Below, one piece after another: positions 35,389-44,599 of a stretch of 64,000 nt of DNA. The position numbers were made by a program, and so were the translations under genes. The DNA is from Conexibacter sp. CPCC 206217 (lineage in GTDB: Bacteria > Actinomycetota > Thermoleophilia > Solirubrobacterales > Solirubrobacteraceae): positions 556,598 to 620,597 of the forward strand of contig NZ_JAUTDO010000004.1 of NCBI RefSeq assembly GCF_030646165.1, given 5' to 3'. How positions within the stretch are numbered: the first letter of the stretch is position 1; every line of letters begins with the position of its first letter. The notes below the pieces were generated by a model. The model worked only from the letters and a program-made list of their open reading frames with translations, was not told the origin of the DNA and did no database searches.

Positions 35389-36672
35389 TCATGGTGTCTT
35401 CCCCCGCGCTCTGCGAATCCGCTCGTGCCGCTCGCCGAGCGCTCTCTCGGTTCCGCTGGCGGTCCAGAAGCGCTGGCCGGCGACCGTGTCGGGCAGCAGT
35501 TCCTGCGGCGAGACATGGCCGGGGCGGTCGTGCGGGTAGTCGTAGCCCTCGCCGCGCCCGCCGGAGCGCAGCGGCACCGGCGGCGGCGCGGCGCCGTTGT
35601 CGCGCACGTGCTGGCGCGCCCGGCCGAGCGCTTTGTAGGCCGCGTTCGACTTCGGCGCCAGCGCGAGGTAGACGGCGCACTGCGCCAGCGCGTGCGCACC
35701 CTCCGGCAGCCCGATCAGCTCGACCGCGTGCGCCGTCGCGACCGCCACCTGCAGCGCCTGCGGATCCGCGTTGCCGATGTCCTCGCTGGCGAGGATCACC
35801 ATCCGGCGCGTGATGAAGCGCGGGTCCTCGCCGCCCTCCAGCATCACCGCGAGGTAGTAGAGCGACGCGTCCGGGTCGGAGCCGCGCGTCGACTTGATCC
35901 AGGCCGAGATCGTGTCGTAGTGGTTGTCGCCGACGCGGTCGTAGTGGAGGATCCGTCTCTGCAGCGCCTCCTCGGCGTGCGCCAGCGTGACGACGCTCGC
36001 GGGCGCCGTCGTCGCGGCCAACTCGAGCGCGCTGAGCGCCGTGCGCGCATCGCCGGCGGCGCGCGCGACGAGCCATTCGACCGCGTCGTCGTCGACTCTC
36101 ACGAGGCCCAGTTCGCCGCGCTCCAACGCCCGCAGCAGCAGCGTGCGGACGTCGTCGTCGCTCAGTCCGCGCAGCTCGTAGACGCGCGCCCGTGACAGCA
36201 GCGCGCCGTTGACCTCGTACGAGGGGTTCTCGGTCGTCGCGCCGATCAGCGTCACGAGCCCCTCCTCGACGGCCGGCAGCAGCGCATCCTGCTGCGCCTT
36301 GTTGAAGCGGTGGATCTCGTCGAGGAAGAAGACCGTGCGGCGACCGGTGCGGCGGCGCTGCTCGGCGCGCTCCATCACCGCGCGCACCTCCGGTCTGCCG
36401 GCCTGCACGGCGCTCAGCTCCTCGAAGACGGCGTCGGCGCTGTCGGCGACGATCCGCGCGAGCGTCGTCTTGCCGGTGCCGGGCGGGCCGTGCAGGATCA
36501 TCGAATGCGGTCTGCCGGACTCGATCGCGCGCCGCAGCGGCGAGCCGTCGTGCAGCAGGTGGTCCTGGCCGACGTACTCGCCGAGCGTGCGCGGGCGCAT
36601 CCGCGCCGCCAGCGGCGCGCCGGCCCGGACGGTCTCGGCGCTCGGTTCCGGCGGCTCGAACAGGGAGGACAT
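35389..36672 (-). CDS. rarA: replication-associated recombination protein A (AAA+ ATPase)
   Basis: 427 aa, RarA/MgsA family, acting at stalled replication forks with SSB. RPRTLGEYVGQDHLLHDGSPL, Walker A HGPPGTGKTT near residue 61, Walker B FFLDEIHRFNKAQQDALLP, sensor 1 LIGATTENPSYEVN, and C-terminal DYPHDRPGHVSPQELLPD, all typical. Divergent from the M20 peptidase gene. Confidence 0.96.
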   Translation of the reverse strand: MSSLFEPPEPSAETVRAGAPLAARMRPRTLGEYVGQDHLLHDGSPLRRAIESGRPHSMILHGPPGTGKTTLARIVADSADAVFEELSAVQAGRPEVRAVMERAEQRRRTGRRTVFFLDEIHRFNKAQQDALLPAVEEGLVTLIGATTENPSYEVNGALLSRARVYELRGLSDDDVRTLLLRALERGELGLVRVDDDAVEWLVARAAGDARTALSALELAATTAPASVVTLAHAEEALQRRILHYDRVGDNHYDTISAWIKSTRGSDPDASLYYLAVMLEGGEDPRFITRRMVILASEDIGNADPQALQVAVATAHAVELIGLPEGAHALAQCAVYLALAPKSNAAYKALGRARQHVRDNGAAPPPVPLRSGGRGEGYDYPHDRPGHVSPQELLPDTVAGQRFWTASGTERALGERHERIRRARGKTP

Positions 36673-36735
36673 CTGTCAAGTCTGCCGCACGCGCTCCTGC
36701 GCGGGCTCGCCGCGAAGCCGTAGCATCCGCAGGCG

Positions 36736-38040
36736 ATGCCAGCCGACCTCCAGTCAGAGACGACCGAGCTGCTGCAGCGGCTCGTCCAGTTCGACACCGT
36801 CAACCCGCCCGGCAACGAGCGCGCCTGCCAGGAGTACCTCGCCGCCCACCTCGGCGCGGCCGGCTTCGAGGTCGAGCTGCTCGGCGCGGAGGAGGAGCGG
36901 CCGAACCTGATCGCGCGCCTGCGCGGCGAGGCCGAGGGCCCGACGCTGGCGTTCCTCGGCCATGTCGACACCGTCCTCGCCAACCCCGACGAGTGGGAGC
37001 ACGACCCGTGGTCGGGCGCGCTCGCCGACGGCTTCCTGTGGGGCCGCGGAGCGCTCGACATGAAGTCGCAGGTCGCGGCCGAGGTCGCCGCCGCGGTGGC
37101 GCTCGCGCGCGACGGCTGGCGCCCCGCGAAGGGCGAGTTGCTGGTGATCTGCGTCGTCGACGAGGAGACCGGCGGTCGGCTCGGCGCGCAGTGGCTGACC
37201 GAGCACCACCCCGACAAGGTCCGCTGCGACTACCTCCTCAACGAGGGCGGCGGCGAGGTCTTCGAGTACCGCGGCAGACGCCGCTACGGCGTCTGCACGG
37301 CGGAGAAGGGCGTCTTCCGCTTCACGATCACGACCGCCGGCGTCGCCGGCCACGCGTCGCAGCCGAAGATGGGCGACAACGCGCTGCTGAAGCTGGCGCC
37401 GCTGCTGGAGCGGCTCGCGACGCGGCAGCCCTCCTACGAGCTGACCGAGGCGCCCGCGGCGTTCCTGCGCGGCCTCGGCGAGAACCCGGCCGACCCGGCC
37501 GCCGCGGTCGCGCGGATGGAGGCGACAGACCCGCGCCTGATCGCGATGTTCGAGCCGATGTTCGGCGTCACCTTCACGCCGACGAAGGTCTCCGCCTCGG
37601 AGAAGATCAACGTGATCCCGAGCCGTGCGGAGCTGAAGGTCGACTGCCGCGTCCCGCCGGGACTCGGTCAGGAGGCGGTCCGCAAGGCGATCGCCGAGGT
37701 GCTCGGCCCCGAGGACGGCTTCCGCATCAGCTTCGACGAGCAGGTCTCTGGCAACAGCTCGCCGATCGGCTCGCTCCTCCGGGAGGCCATCAACGGCTGG
37801 ATCTCCTCGCAGGACCCGGCCGCCTCGACGGTGCCGCTGATCCTGCCCGGCTTCACCGACTCGCGCCACTTCCGCGCCGCGTTCCCCGACTGCGTCGCGT
37901 ACGGCTTCTTCCCGCAGCTGCACCAGACCCGCTTCGAGACCGCTCCGCTGGTGCACAGCGCGAACGAGCGGATCGACGTGCGCGACCTCGGCTTCGCGGC
38001 GACGTTCTACCGCGACGTGGCGAGGGAACTGTTGAGATAA
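36736..38040 (+). CDS. M20-family metallopeptidase (ArgE/DapE-like)
   Basis: 434 aa, cytoplasmic. Metal-binding and catalytic motifs: LAFLGHVDTV, GRGALDMKSQVAAEV, VVDEETGGRLGAQWL and HASQPKMGDNALL in the dimerisation domain, with a late His in QLHQTRFETAPLVHSANERIDV. It is an amidohydrolase of the deacetylase/desuccinylase group; the substrate is uncertain. Its stop directly abuts the GTG of the nicotinate phosphoribosyltransferase. Confidence 0.92.
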   Translation: MPADLQSETTELLQRLVQFDTVNPPGNERACQEYLAAHLGAAGFEVELLGAEEERPNLIARLRGEAEGPTLAFLGHVDTVLANPDEWEHDPWSGALADGFLWGRGALDMKSQVAAEVAAAVALARDGWRPAKGELLVICVVDEETGGRLGAQWLTEHHPDKVRCDYLLNEGGGEVFEYRGRRRYGVCTAEKGVFRFTITTAGVAGHASQPKMGDNALLKLAPLLERLATRQPSYELTEAPAAFLRGLGENPADPAAAVARMEATDPRLIAMFEPMFGVTFTPTKVSASEKINVIPSRAELKVDCRVPPGLGQEAVRKAIAEVLGPEDGFRISFDEQVSGNSSPIGSLLREAINGWISSQDPAASTVPLILPGFTDSRHFRAAFPDCVAYGFFPQLHQTRFETAPLVHSANERIDVRDLGFAATFYRDVARELLR

Positions 38041-39129
38041 GTGGCCACGCGCGAGCGGCTCGCCCCCGACACCTTCCGGCTCCCGGTGCAGCGCATCCGC
38101 GACGGCTACTACTCCGACGCGTACTTCGTCTCGACCAAGCGCCTGCTCGAGGACGACGACCACCACCCGCAGGTGCTGCTGCAGGTGTTCCAGAAGCGCG
38201 AGTCGCTGCTGGGCGGGATCGACGAGGCGATCGCGATCCTCAAGCTCTGCGCCGGCCGGCGCGCGCCCGACGGCGCCTGGATCCCCGGCTGGGACGAGCT
38301 GGAGGTGCACGCGCTGCACGAGGGCGACCGGATCGAGCCACGCGAGACGGTCATGACGATCGCCGGCGACTACACGCTGGTCGCGCACCTGGAGACCGTC
38401 TACCTCGGCACGCTCGCGCGCCGTTCGCTGATCATGCGCAACGTGCGCGAGGTCGTCGAGGCGGCGCGCGGCAAGCAGATCTTCTACTTCCCCGCGCGCC
38501 ACGACCACTGGCTCGTGCAGACCGGCGACGGCTGGGCCGCGCACGTCGCCGGCGCGATCGGCGTCTCGACCGAGGCGCAGGCGTCGTGGTGGGGCGGGCG
38601 CGGGATCGGGACCGTGCCGCACGGGCTGATCGCCGCGTACGGCGGCGACACGGTGCTGGCCGCGACGAAGTTCGCCGACCGCTACCACCCGGACGTCAAC
38701 GTGACCGTGCTGGTCGACTGGGAGAACGACTCCGTCGGCACCGCGCTGAAGGTCGCGGAAGCGCTCGGCGGCCGCCTCTGGGGCGTGCGGCTGGACACCG
38801 GCGAGCAGCTCGTCGACCGCTCGCTGTGGGAGGAGATGGGCGACTTCAGACCGACCGGCGTCAACCCGCGGCTGGTCGAGAAGGTCCGCGCGGCGCTCGA
38901 CGCGGCCGGCTTCGGCGCGGTGCGGATCGTCGCCTCCGGCGGTTTCGACGCCGAGCGGATCCGCGCCTTCGAGGCGTCCGGCGTGCCGGTCGACGCCTAC
39001 GGCGTCGGCTCGTCGCTGATCCGCGGGCAGAACGACTTCACCGCCGACGTCGTGCGCGTCGACGGGCGGCCGTGCGCGAAGGTCGGCCGCGGCGAGCGGC
39101 CCAACCCGCGGCTGGAGCGGGTCGGCTAG
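38041..39129 (+). CDS. pncB: nicotinate phosphoribosyltransferase
   Basis: Makes nicotinate mononucleotide in NAD salvage. 362 aa of the NAPRTase group: GYYSDAYFVSTKRLLEDDDH, LARRSLIMRNVREVV, ARHDHWLVQTGDGWAAHVAG, and a C-terminal GGFDAERIRAFEASGVPVDAYGVGSSLI, the TIM-barrel PRPP site. GTG start at 38041 immediately after the M20 stop. Confidence 0.93.
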   Translation: MATRERLAPDTFRLPVQRIRDGYYSDAYFVSTKRLLEDDDHHPQVLLQVFQKRESLLGGIDEAIAILKLCAGRRAPDGAWIPGWDELEVHALHEGDRIEPRETVMTIAGDYTLVAHLETVYLGTLARRSLIMRNVREVVEAARGKQIFYFPARHDHWLVQTGDGWAAHVAGAIGVSTEAQASWWGGRGIGTVPHGLIAAYGGDTVLAATKFADRYHPDVNVTVLVDWENDSVGTALKVAEALGGRLWGVRLDTGEQLVDRSLWEEMGDFRPTGVNPRLVEKVRAALDAAGFGAVRIVASGGFDAERIRAFEASGVPVDAYGVGSSLIRGQNDFTADVVRVDGRPCAKVGRGERPNPRLERVG

Positions 39130-39192
39130 GGCACGGTCGCGCCCGGCGGGGCGCGCTCGGCACGGCCCGCTGCTCGCTATGCTCCGCCGCGC

Positions 39193-39603
39193 ATGCTCGG
39201 CCGCATCGACCACATCGGGGTCGCCGTCGAAGACCTCGACGCCGCCCTCGAGACCTACGCCAACGGACTGAAGATGCCCGTCGTGCACCGCGAGATCGTC
39301 GCGGAGCAGGGCGTCGAGGCGATCCTGCTCGACGTCGGCGAGGGCCACGTCGAGCTGCTCGCGCCGCTGGGGCCCGACACGCCCGTCGGCAAGTACCTCG
39401 CCAAGAAGGGCCCTGGGCTGCACCACGTGGCCTACCAGGTGCAGGACATCGAGGCGACGCTCGCGTCGCTGAAGGCGTCCGGCATGCGCTTGATCGACGA
39501 GACGCCCCGCATCGGCATCCGCGGCTCGAAGGTCGCCTTCGTGCACCCCGCGGCGACCGGCGGCGTGCTGAGCGAGATCGTCCAACCCGCGGAGGGACAC
39601 TGA
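39193..39603 (+). CDS. mce: methylmalonyl-CoA epimerase
   Basis: 136 aa, glyoxalase fold. RIDHIGVAVEDLDAAL at the start, GVEAILLDVGEGHVELLAPLG, GPGLHHVAYQVQDI and IGIRGSKVAFVHP are diagnostic, with metal-binding His, Gln and Glu residues. It interconverts (2R)- and (2S)-methylmalonyl-CoA in propionate metabolism. The mutase is not in the window. The next gene overlaps at TGATG. Confidence 0.95.
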   Translation: MLGRIDHIGVAVEDLDAALETYANGLKMPVVHREIVAEQGVEAILLDVGEGHVELLAPLGPDTPVGKYLAKKGPGLHHVAYQVQDIEATLASLKASGMRLIDETPRIGIRGSKVAFVHPAATGGVLSEIVQPAEGH

Positions 39604-39827
39604 TGGCAGCCGAGGAACAGCGGATCACGATCGGCTTCCGGGGGCAGACGCTCCCGGTGCGCGCCACGCCCGACGCGGTCTCCGACCTGCTCGGAGCGCT
39701 CGGCGGCGACGCCAAGGGCTGGTACGACATGAAGACGGCCGACGGCTCGATCTTCCTCGACCTCGGCAAGGTCGAGTACGTGCGCACCGACGCGCAGGAG
39801 CAGCGCGTCGGCTTCGGGCTCTCCTGA
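39603..39827 (+). CDS. small protein of unknown function, coupled to mce
   Basis: 74 aa, no signal peptide or membrane helix. ATG 39603 overlaps the mce stop by one base, so it is probably translationally coupled. The sequence (TIGFRGQTLPVRATPDAVSD, then WYDMKTADGSIFLDLGKVEYVR) suggests a small beta-rich fold. I recognise no family. Context hints at a link to acyl-CoA metabolism, but that is inference. Confidence 0.7.
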   Translation: MAAEEQRITIGFRGQTLPVRATPDAVSDLLGALGGDAKGWYDMKTADGSIFLDLGKVEYVRTDAQEQRVGFGLS

Positions 39828-39856
39828 GCCCGCAGCCGCCGGCAGAGCTGTCCGCG

Positions 39857-40363
39857 ATGGTGACGTTCCCCGCTCCGCTGCAGGCGCTCGACCTCGCCGG
39901 TCTGCGCCTCACGCGCACGCTCGGCCACACGCCTGCGCTGGAGCGGGCTGTGCGCGGCTACTCGCAGCTGGGCCAGTACGCGTCCGGGTGGCTCGCGATC
40001 GGTGCCGCCGGCGTCGTGCTGGACCGCCGACGGCGCGGCCGCTGGGCGAGAGCGGTCACCGGCGTCGGCGCGGCGTACGTCGCCAACCAGGCGATCAAGT
40101 TCACCGTCCGGCGGCCGCGCCCGCAGCTGGAGGATCTGCCGCAGCTGACGCAGCCGCCGACGCAGCTCAGCTTCCCCAGCGCGCACGCGACCTCGTCGTT
40201 CGCGGCCGCGCAGGCATATGCGGGACTGCTGCCGGCGCGACCGCTGCTGCTGGCGGCGTTCGCGATGGCGGGCTCGCGGCTGTACCTCGGCGTGCACTGG
40301 CCGTCGGACATCGTCATCGGAGCCGCGCTCGGCACGGCGATCGGCAAGGGAGCACGCACATGA
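39857..40363 (+). CDS. PAP2-superfamily membrane phosphatase
   Basis: 168 aa, four or five hydrophobic helices. The three phosphatase motifs are KFTVRRPRP, PSAHATSS and SRLYLGVHWPSDI. Likely substrates are lipid or undecaprenyl phosphates at the membrane. The stop overlaps the start of ychF (ATGA). Confidence 0.92.
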   Translation: MVTFPAPLQALDLAGLRLTRTLGHTPALERAVRGYSQLGQYASGWLAIGAAGVVLDRRRRGRWARAVTGVGAAYVANQAIKFTVRRPRPQLEDLPQLTQPPTQLSFPSAHATSSFAAAQAYAGLLPARPLLLAAFAMAGSRLYLGVHWPSDIVIGAALGTAIGKGART

Positions 40364-41439
40364 AGGTCGGGATCGTCGGCATGCCGAACGCGGGCAAGTC
40401 CTCGCTCTTCAACGCGCTCACGCGCGCTGGGGCGGAGGCGGCCAACTACCCGTTCACGACGATCGAGCCGAACGTCGCGGTCGTGCCGGTCGTCGACGAG
40501 CGGATCGACGCGCTCGCGCAGATGCTGGGCTCGTCGGAGACGGTCCATGACACGGTCGACTTCCACGACATCGCCGGGCTCGTGAGAGGCGCGCACGAGG
40601 GCGAGGGGCTCGGCAACCAGTTCCTCGCGAACATCCGCGAGACCGACGCGATCATCCACGTCGTGCGGGCGCACAACGACGACAACGTGATCCACCCCGA
40701 GGGCCGTGTCGACCCGCTCGCCGACATCGACACGATCGAGACCGAGCTGATCTTCGCCGACCTCGAGCAGGCCGAGCGCCGCCACGGCCGCGTCGTGCGC
40801 GCAGCGCGCGGCGGCGACAAGGTCGCGATCGCCGAGGAGGCGTGGCTGGCCGCGCTGATCGAGGCGCTGCAGGCGGGCAGACCGGCGCGCACGGTGCCGG
40901 CGCCGGAGGACGCGCCGAACGCGATCAAGGAGCTGCAGCCGCTGACGGCGAAGCCGGTCCTGTTCGTCGCCAACGTCGACGAGGGCACCGACGAGGTGCC
41001 GCCCGCGATCCTCGCGCACGCCGAGGCGCACGCCGCGAAGGCGGTCGCGATCTCCTCGCGGATCGAGGCGGAGCTGTCCGAGCTCGACGACGAGGAGGCG
41101 GCGATCATGCGCGCCGAGCTGGGGATCTCCGAGTCGGGCCTGCAGCGGATCGTCCGCGGCGCCTTCGACCTGCTCAACCTGAACGCCTTCTTCACCGTCG
41201 GCAGCGGCGTGCGCGCCCAGTCATGGCACCTGCGCAGAGGCCTCACCGCCTGGCACGCCGCCGGCGAGATCCACTCGGACATACAGAGAGGATTCGTCCG
41301 TGCCGAGGTGATCAACTGGAGAGAGCTGATCGACGCTGGCGGCTACAACGCCGCCAGAGAACGCGGCACGCTCAGAGTCGAAGGCCGCGACTACGTGATG
41401 CAGGACGGCGACGTGATCACCGTCAAGTTCACGCCGTAG
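40360..41439 (+). CDS. ychF: redox-regulated ATPase YchF
   Basis: 359 aa, Obg-related NTPase that prefers ATP and binds ribosomes. G1 GMPNAGKSS (7-15), FTTIEPNVAVV, DIAGLVRGAHEGEGLGNQFL, coiled-coil insert, and C-terminal TGS domain ending VEGRDYVMQDGDVITVKF. ATG 40360 gives the canonical MKVGIVG start. Confidence 0.97.
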   Translation: MKVGIVGMPNAGKSSLFNALTRAGAEAANYPFTTIEPNVAVVPVVDERIDALAQMLGSSETVHDTVDFHDIAGLVRGAHEGEGLGNQFLANIRETDAIIHVVRAHNDDNVIHPEGRVDPLADIDTIETELIFADLEQAERRHGRVVRAARGGDKVAIAEEAWLAALIEALQAGRPARTVPAPEDAPNAIKELQPLTAKPVLFVANVDEGTDEVPPAILAHAEAHAAKAVAISSRIEAELSELDDEEAAIMRAELGISESGLQRIVRGAFDLLNLNAFFTVGSGVRAQSWHLRRGLTAWHAAGEIHSDIQRGFVRAEVINWRELIDAGGYNAARERGTLRVEGRDYVMQDGDVITVKFTP

Positions 41440-41501
41440 AACCAGGCAGACGCCACGGAGCGAATCCGTGCGCGTGAGGGCGTGTTCGCGACGATTTCGC
41501 G

Positions 41502-42371
41502 TCAGAGCTGCGACGGGTCTGACACGTCGCGCAGGCGTCTGGCGAGTCTGTTCATGCCGAGCGCCGCTGCCGCGGCGGCGCCGCCGGCGAGGTCGACCGG
41601 GGCGTCGGCGGGGAGGGCGACGTCGATCCGCTGCAGCGTCGCGATTGCGAGGTAGTCGCGCAGCTCGTCGGCCTGCTCGCGCAGCGCTCTCGCGACGCGC
41701 GGTCTCTCGCCGTCGGGGTTGGCCAGCGCCGCCTCCAGCGAGCCGTGGCGGCGCAGCAGGTCCGCGGCGCCCTTCTCGCCGATCCCTCTCGCGCCCGGCA
41801 GCCCGTCGGACGGGTCGCCGCGCAGCGCGATGAAGTCGGGCACGAGCGCAGGCGGGATGCCGTAGCGCTGCTCGACGGCCGCCGGCGTCATCGGCTCGAA
41901 CCCTCTGACGCCGGTCTTCAGGTAGAGCACCGTGACCGTGTCGGTCGCGCACTGGAACATGTCGCGGTCGCCGGTCATCAGCAGCGCGCCGCCGCCCGCG
42001 TCGACCTCGCTCAGCGCGAACGAGTGCAGCAGGTCGTCGGCCTCCAGTTCGCTCGTGCCCGCGAGCGTCCAGCCGAAGCCCTCGAACAGCTCGCCCGAGC
42101 GCGCGAACTGCTGCGCGAGCCCCTCGGGCACCGGCGGACGGTTCGCGTGGTAGCCGCCGTAGCGCTCGACGCGGTATCTCGCGGCCTCGGCACCGTTGCA
42201 GATCACGACCGCGCGCGGAGCGTGGTCGGCGACGATCCGCAGGATCGCGTTCGTCGCGCCCAGCAGCGCGTTGACCGGCATCCCGCCCGCGCCGCGGATC
42301 GAGTCGGGCAGCGCGAACCAGGCGCGGTAGAGCAGCGACGGCGCGTCGACGGCGAGCAGCGGAGCGGGCAT
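41502..42371 (-). CDS. 5'-3' exonuclease (Pol I N-terminal-type nuclease)
   Basis: 289 aa, stand-alone FEN-type nuclease. LLAVDAPSLLYRAWFALPDS, ELEADDLLHSFAL, LLMTGDRDMFQCATD (metal-binding Asp residues), and the helix-hairpin-helix GLPGARGIGEKGAADLLRRHG. ATG 42371 is the conserved start. Divergent from the MaoC gene; 64 bp between them must hold both promoters. Confidence 0.94.
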   Translation of the reverse strand: MPAPLLAVDAPSLLYRAWFALPDSIRGAGGMPVNALLGATNAILRIVADHAPRAVVICNGAEAARYRVERYGGYHANRPPVPEGLAQQFARSGELFEGFGWTLAGTSELEADDLLHSFALSEVDAGGGALLMTGDRDMFQCATDTVTVLYLKTGVRGFEPMTPAAVEQRYGIPPALVPDFIALRGDPSDGLPGARGIGEKGAADLLRRHGSLEAALANPDGERPRVARALREQADELRDYLAIATLQRIDVALPADAPVDLAGGAAAAAALGMNRLARRLRDVSDPSQL

Positions 42372-42435
42372 GCGGCGCAGCCTATCGCCCTCGGAACTAG
42401 CCTTGCGACCCCTGCACAGTGGCGAGAGGAGACCA

Positions 42436-42891
42436 GTGATCACGCTCAACGGCATCGACGAGATCAAGGCTCGCGTCGGGCAGGAGCTGGGCGTCAGCGA
42501 GTGGCATGAGGTGACGCAGGAGGCGGTCGACAGATTCGCTGAGGTCACCGGCGACCATCAGTGGATCCATGTCGATCCGGCGAGAGCGGCGCAGACGCCG
42601 TTCGGCGGGACGATCGCGCACGGCTACTACACGCTCTCGCTCGCGCCGAGCTTCTCCTACCAGCTGTATACGGTCACGGGCGTAGCGTTCGCGCTCAACT
42701 ACGGGCTCAACAAGGTCCGCTTCCCCGCGCCGCTGCCGGTCGGCTCGAGAGTTCGCATGCGTGCGACGATCGCCTCCGTCGAGGACATCCCCGGCGGCAT
42801 CCAGCTGGCGACGGCGCTGACGTTCGAGCGCGACGGCGGCGAGAAGCCCGTTTGCGTCGCCGAGACGCTGGCGCGCATCTACGCGGGCTGA
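42436..42891 (+). CDS. MaoC-family (R)-specific enoyl-CoA hydratase
   Basis: 151 aa, hot-dog fold. Hydratase-2 motif VTGDHQWIHVDPARAAQTPFGGTIAHGYYTL with catalytic Asp and His. Acts on acyl-CoA thioesters, possibly in fatty-acid or polyhydroxyalkanoate metabolism. GTG 42436 has AGAGGA six bases upstream. Followed 39 bp later by the acetolactate synthase, with a palindrome between. Confidence 0.92.
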   Translation: MITLNGIDEIKARVGQELGVSEWHEVTQEAVDRFAEVTGDHQWIHVDPARAAQTPFGGTIAHGYYTLSLAPSFSYQLYTVTGVAFALNYGLNKVRFPAPLPVGSRVRMRATIASVEDIPGGIQLATALTFERDGGEKPVCVAETLARIYAG

Positions 42892-42893
42892 CG

Positions 42894-42907
42894 CCGTTTG
42901 CAAACGG
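42894..42907. promoter_or_regulatory. 14-bp perfect palindrome before acetolactate synthase
   Basis: CCGTTTGCAAACGG lies in the 39-bp gap between the MaoC stop and the ATG of the acetolactate synthase. The TTTGCAAA core in a GC-rich genome and the perfect symmetry suggest an operator, for example for a LacI- or TetR-type repressor. No candidate regulator is adjacent. Confidence 0.5.
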
Positions 42908-42930
42908 GCGGCCCGTGTTACGTTGGGACG

Positions 42931-44595
42931 ATGGCCGCCCACCGCCGCGCCTCAGATCTGTTCGTCGAATGCCTCGAGGCCGAGGGCGTCGAGTACGTCT
43001 TCGGGATCCCCGGAGAGGAGACGCTCGACCTGAACGAATCGCTGGAGGACTCCTCCGTCGCGTTCGTTCCCGTGCGCCACGAGCAGGGCGGCGCCTACAT
43101 GGCCGACATGTACGGCCGTCTCACCGGCCGCGCCGGCGTCTGCCTCGGCACGCTCGGCCCCGGCGCGACGAACCTGATCACCGCTGTCGCCGACGCCTAT
43201 CTCGATCGCGCGCCGCTGGTCGCGCTGACCGGCCAGGCCGACGTCGAGCGGATGCACAAGGAGTCGCACCAGTACATCGACCTGGTGCAGATCCTCAGAC
43301 CGGTCGTGAAGTGGAACGCGCGCGTGTCGAGCCCGGACATCGTCCCCGAGGTGGTGCGCAAGGCGTTCAAGCTGGCGGAGGCGGAGAAGCCCGGCGCGAC
43401 GCACCTGGAGCTGCCGGAGGACGTGATGATGGCGCCCGTCGACGACAGCGACGTCGCCGCCTCCACGCCGCTGCCGCGCCAGCAGCCGGTCCGGACGGAG
43501 CCGCGCGCCCGCGACCTGCTGCGCGCCGCCGAGATCATCCGCAGCGCGAAGCGGCCGGTCGCGCTCGCCGGCAACGGCGTCGTGCGCGGCGGTGCGGCGC
43601 CCGCGCTGCGCGAGTTCGCGCGCGCGACCGGGATCAAGGTCGCCGAGACGTTCATGGCGAAGGGCGTGATCGACGACGAGTCGCCGCTCGCGCTCGGCAC
43701 GGTCGGGCTGCAGGCGCGCGACTACGCGCTCGCCGGCTTCGAGGACGCCGACGTCGTGATCGCGATCGGCTACGACCTCGTCGAGCACGCGCCCAAGCAC
43801 TGGAACCCCGTGCGCGACAAGCAGATCGTCGTGATCGACACGGTGCCGGCCGAGATCGACGCCAACTTCGTGCCCGACGTCGAGCTGATCGGCGACATCT
43901 ACGGCGTGCTGGCGCGGCTGGCGGACGAGTGCCGCGACACGCTCCACGCGGGCGGCTCGCAGCAGCTGCGCGAGCTGGTGCGCGGCCACCTGCAGGGCGC
44001 CTCCTCCGACGACAGCTTTCCCGCCCATCCGCCGCGCGCGCTGCTGGAGATCCGCCGCGCGATGGGGCGCGACGACATCCTGATCTCCGACGTCGGCCTG
44101 CACAAGCTGTGGATCGGGCGGATGTTCCCCGCGCACGAGCCGAACACGGTGATGATCGCCAACGGCCTCGCCGGGATGGGCTTCGCGGTTCCGAGCGCGA
44201 TCGGGGCGAAGCTGGTCCACCCCGAACGCAAGGTCGTCACCGTCAGCGGCGACGGCGGCTTCCTGATGAACTGCCAGGAGCTGGAGACGGCGAAGCGGCT
44301 CAGAACCCCGTTCGTCAACGTGATCTGGGAGAACCGCCAGTACGGTTCGATCGTCTGGAAGCAGGACAAGAAGTTCGGCCGCCACTTCGGCGTCGACTTC
44401 ACCAACCCCGACTTCGTCAAGCTGGCCGAGGCGTTCGGCCTGCCGGGCTGGCGCGCGGAGTCGATCGACGACTTCGCCGCGCGTTTCCAGCACGCGCTGA
44501 CGCTCGACGTCCCGTCCGTGCTGGTGCTGCCGATCGACTACTCGCCCGACGTGGCGCTGACGCAGCAGCTCGGGACCGAGACCGTCGCGACCTGA
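42931..44595 (+). CDS. acetolactate synthase-type thiamine pyrophosphate enzyme
   Basis: 554 aa, large-subunit type. The TPP-domain Glu is in RHEQGGAYMADMYGRLTG, then LGPGATNLITAVADAYLDRAP, and the metal/TPP site is SGDGGFLMNCQELETAKRLR with N in IWENRQYG. HKESHQYID is a pattern of the catabolic (AlsS-like, FAD-independent) group. No small regulatory subunit gene follows, in keeping with the catabolic type. ATG 42931 follows a GGGACG stretch. Confidence 0.9.
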   Translation: MAAHRRASDLFVECLEAEGVEYVFGIPGEETLDLNESLEDSSVAFVPVRHEQGGAYMADMYGRLTGRAGVCLGTLGPGATNLITAVADAYLDRAPLVALTGQADVERMHKESHQYIDLVQILRPVVKWNARVSSPDIVPEVVRKAFKLAEAEKPGATHLELPEDVMMAPVDDSDVAASTPLPRQQPVRTEPRARDLLRAAEIIRSAKRPVALAGNGVVRGGAAPALREFARATGIKVAETFMAKGVIDDESPLALGTVGLQARDYALAGFEDADVVIAIGYDLVEHAPKHWNPVRDKQIVVIDTVPAEIDANFVPDVELIGDIYGVLARLADECRDTLHAGGSQQLRELVRGHLQGASSDDSFPAHPPRALLEIRRAMGRDDILISDVGLHKLWIGRMFPAHEPNTVMIANGLAGMGFAVPSAIGAKLVHPERKVVTVSGDGGFLMNCQELETAKRLRTPFVNVIWENRQYGSIVWKQDKKFGRHFGVDFTNPDFVKLAEAFGLPGWRAESIDDFAARFQHALTLDVPSVLVLPIDYSPDVALTQQLGTETVAT

Positions 44596-44599
44596 CCTG

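Noticed and set aside
36754..39600. A 948-codon open frame on the minus strand
   Set aside because: It runs antisense to the M20 peptidase, pncB and mce genes and has no domain signature.
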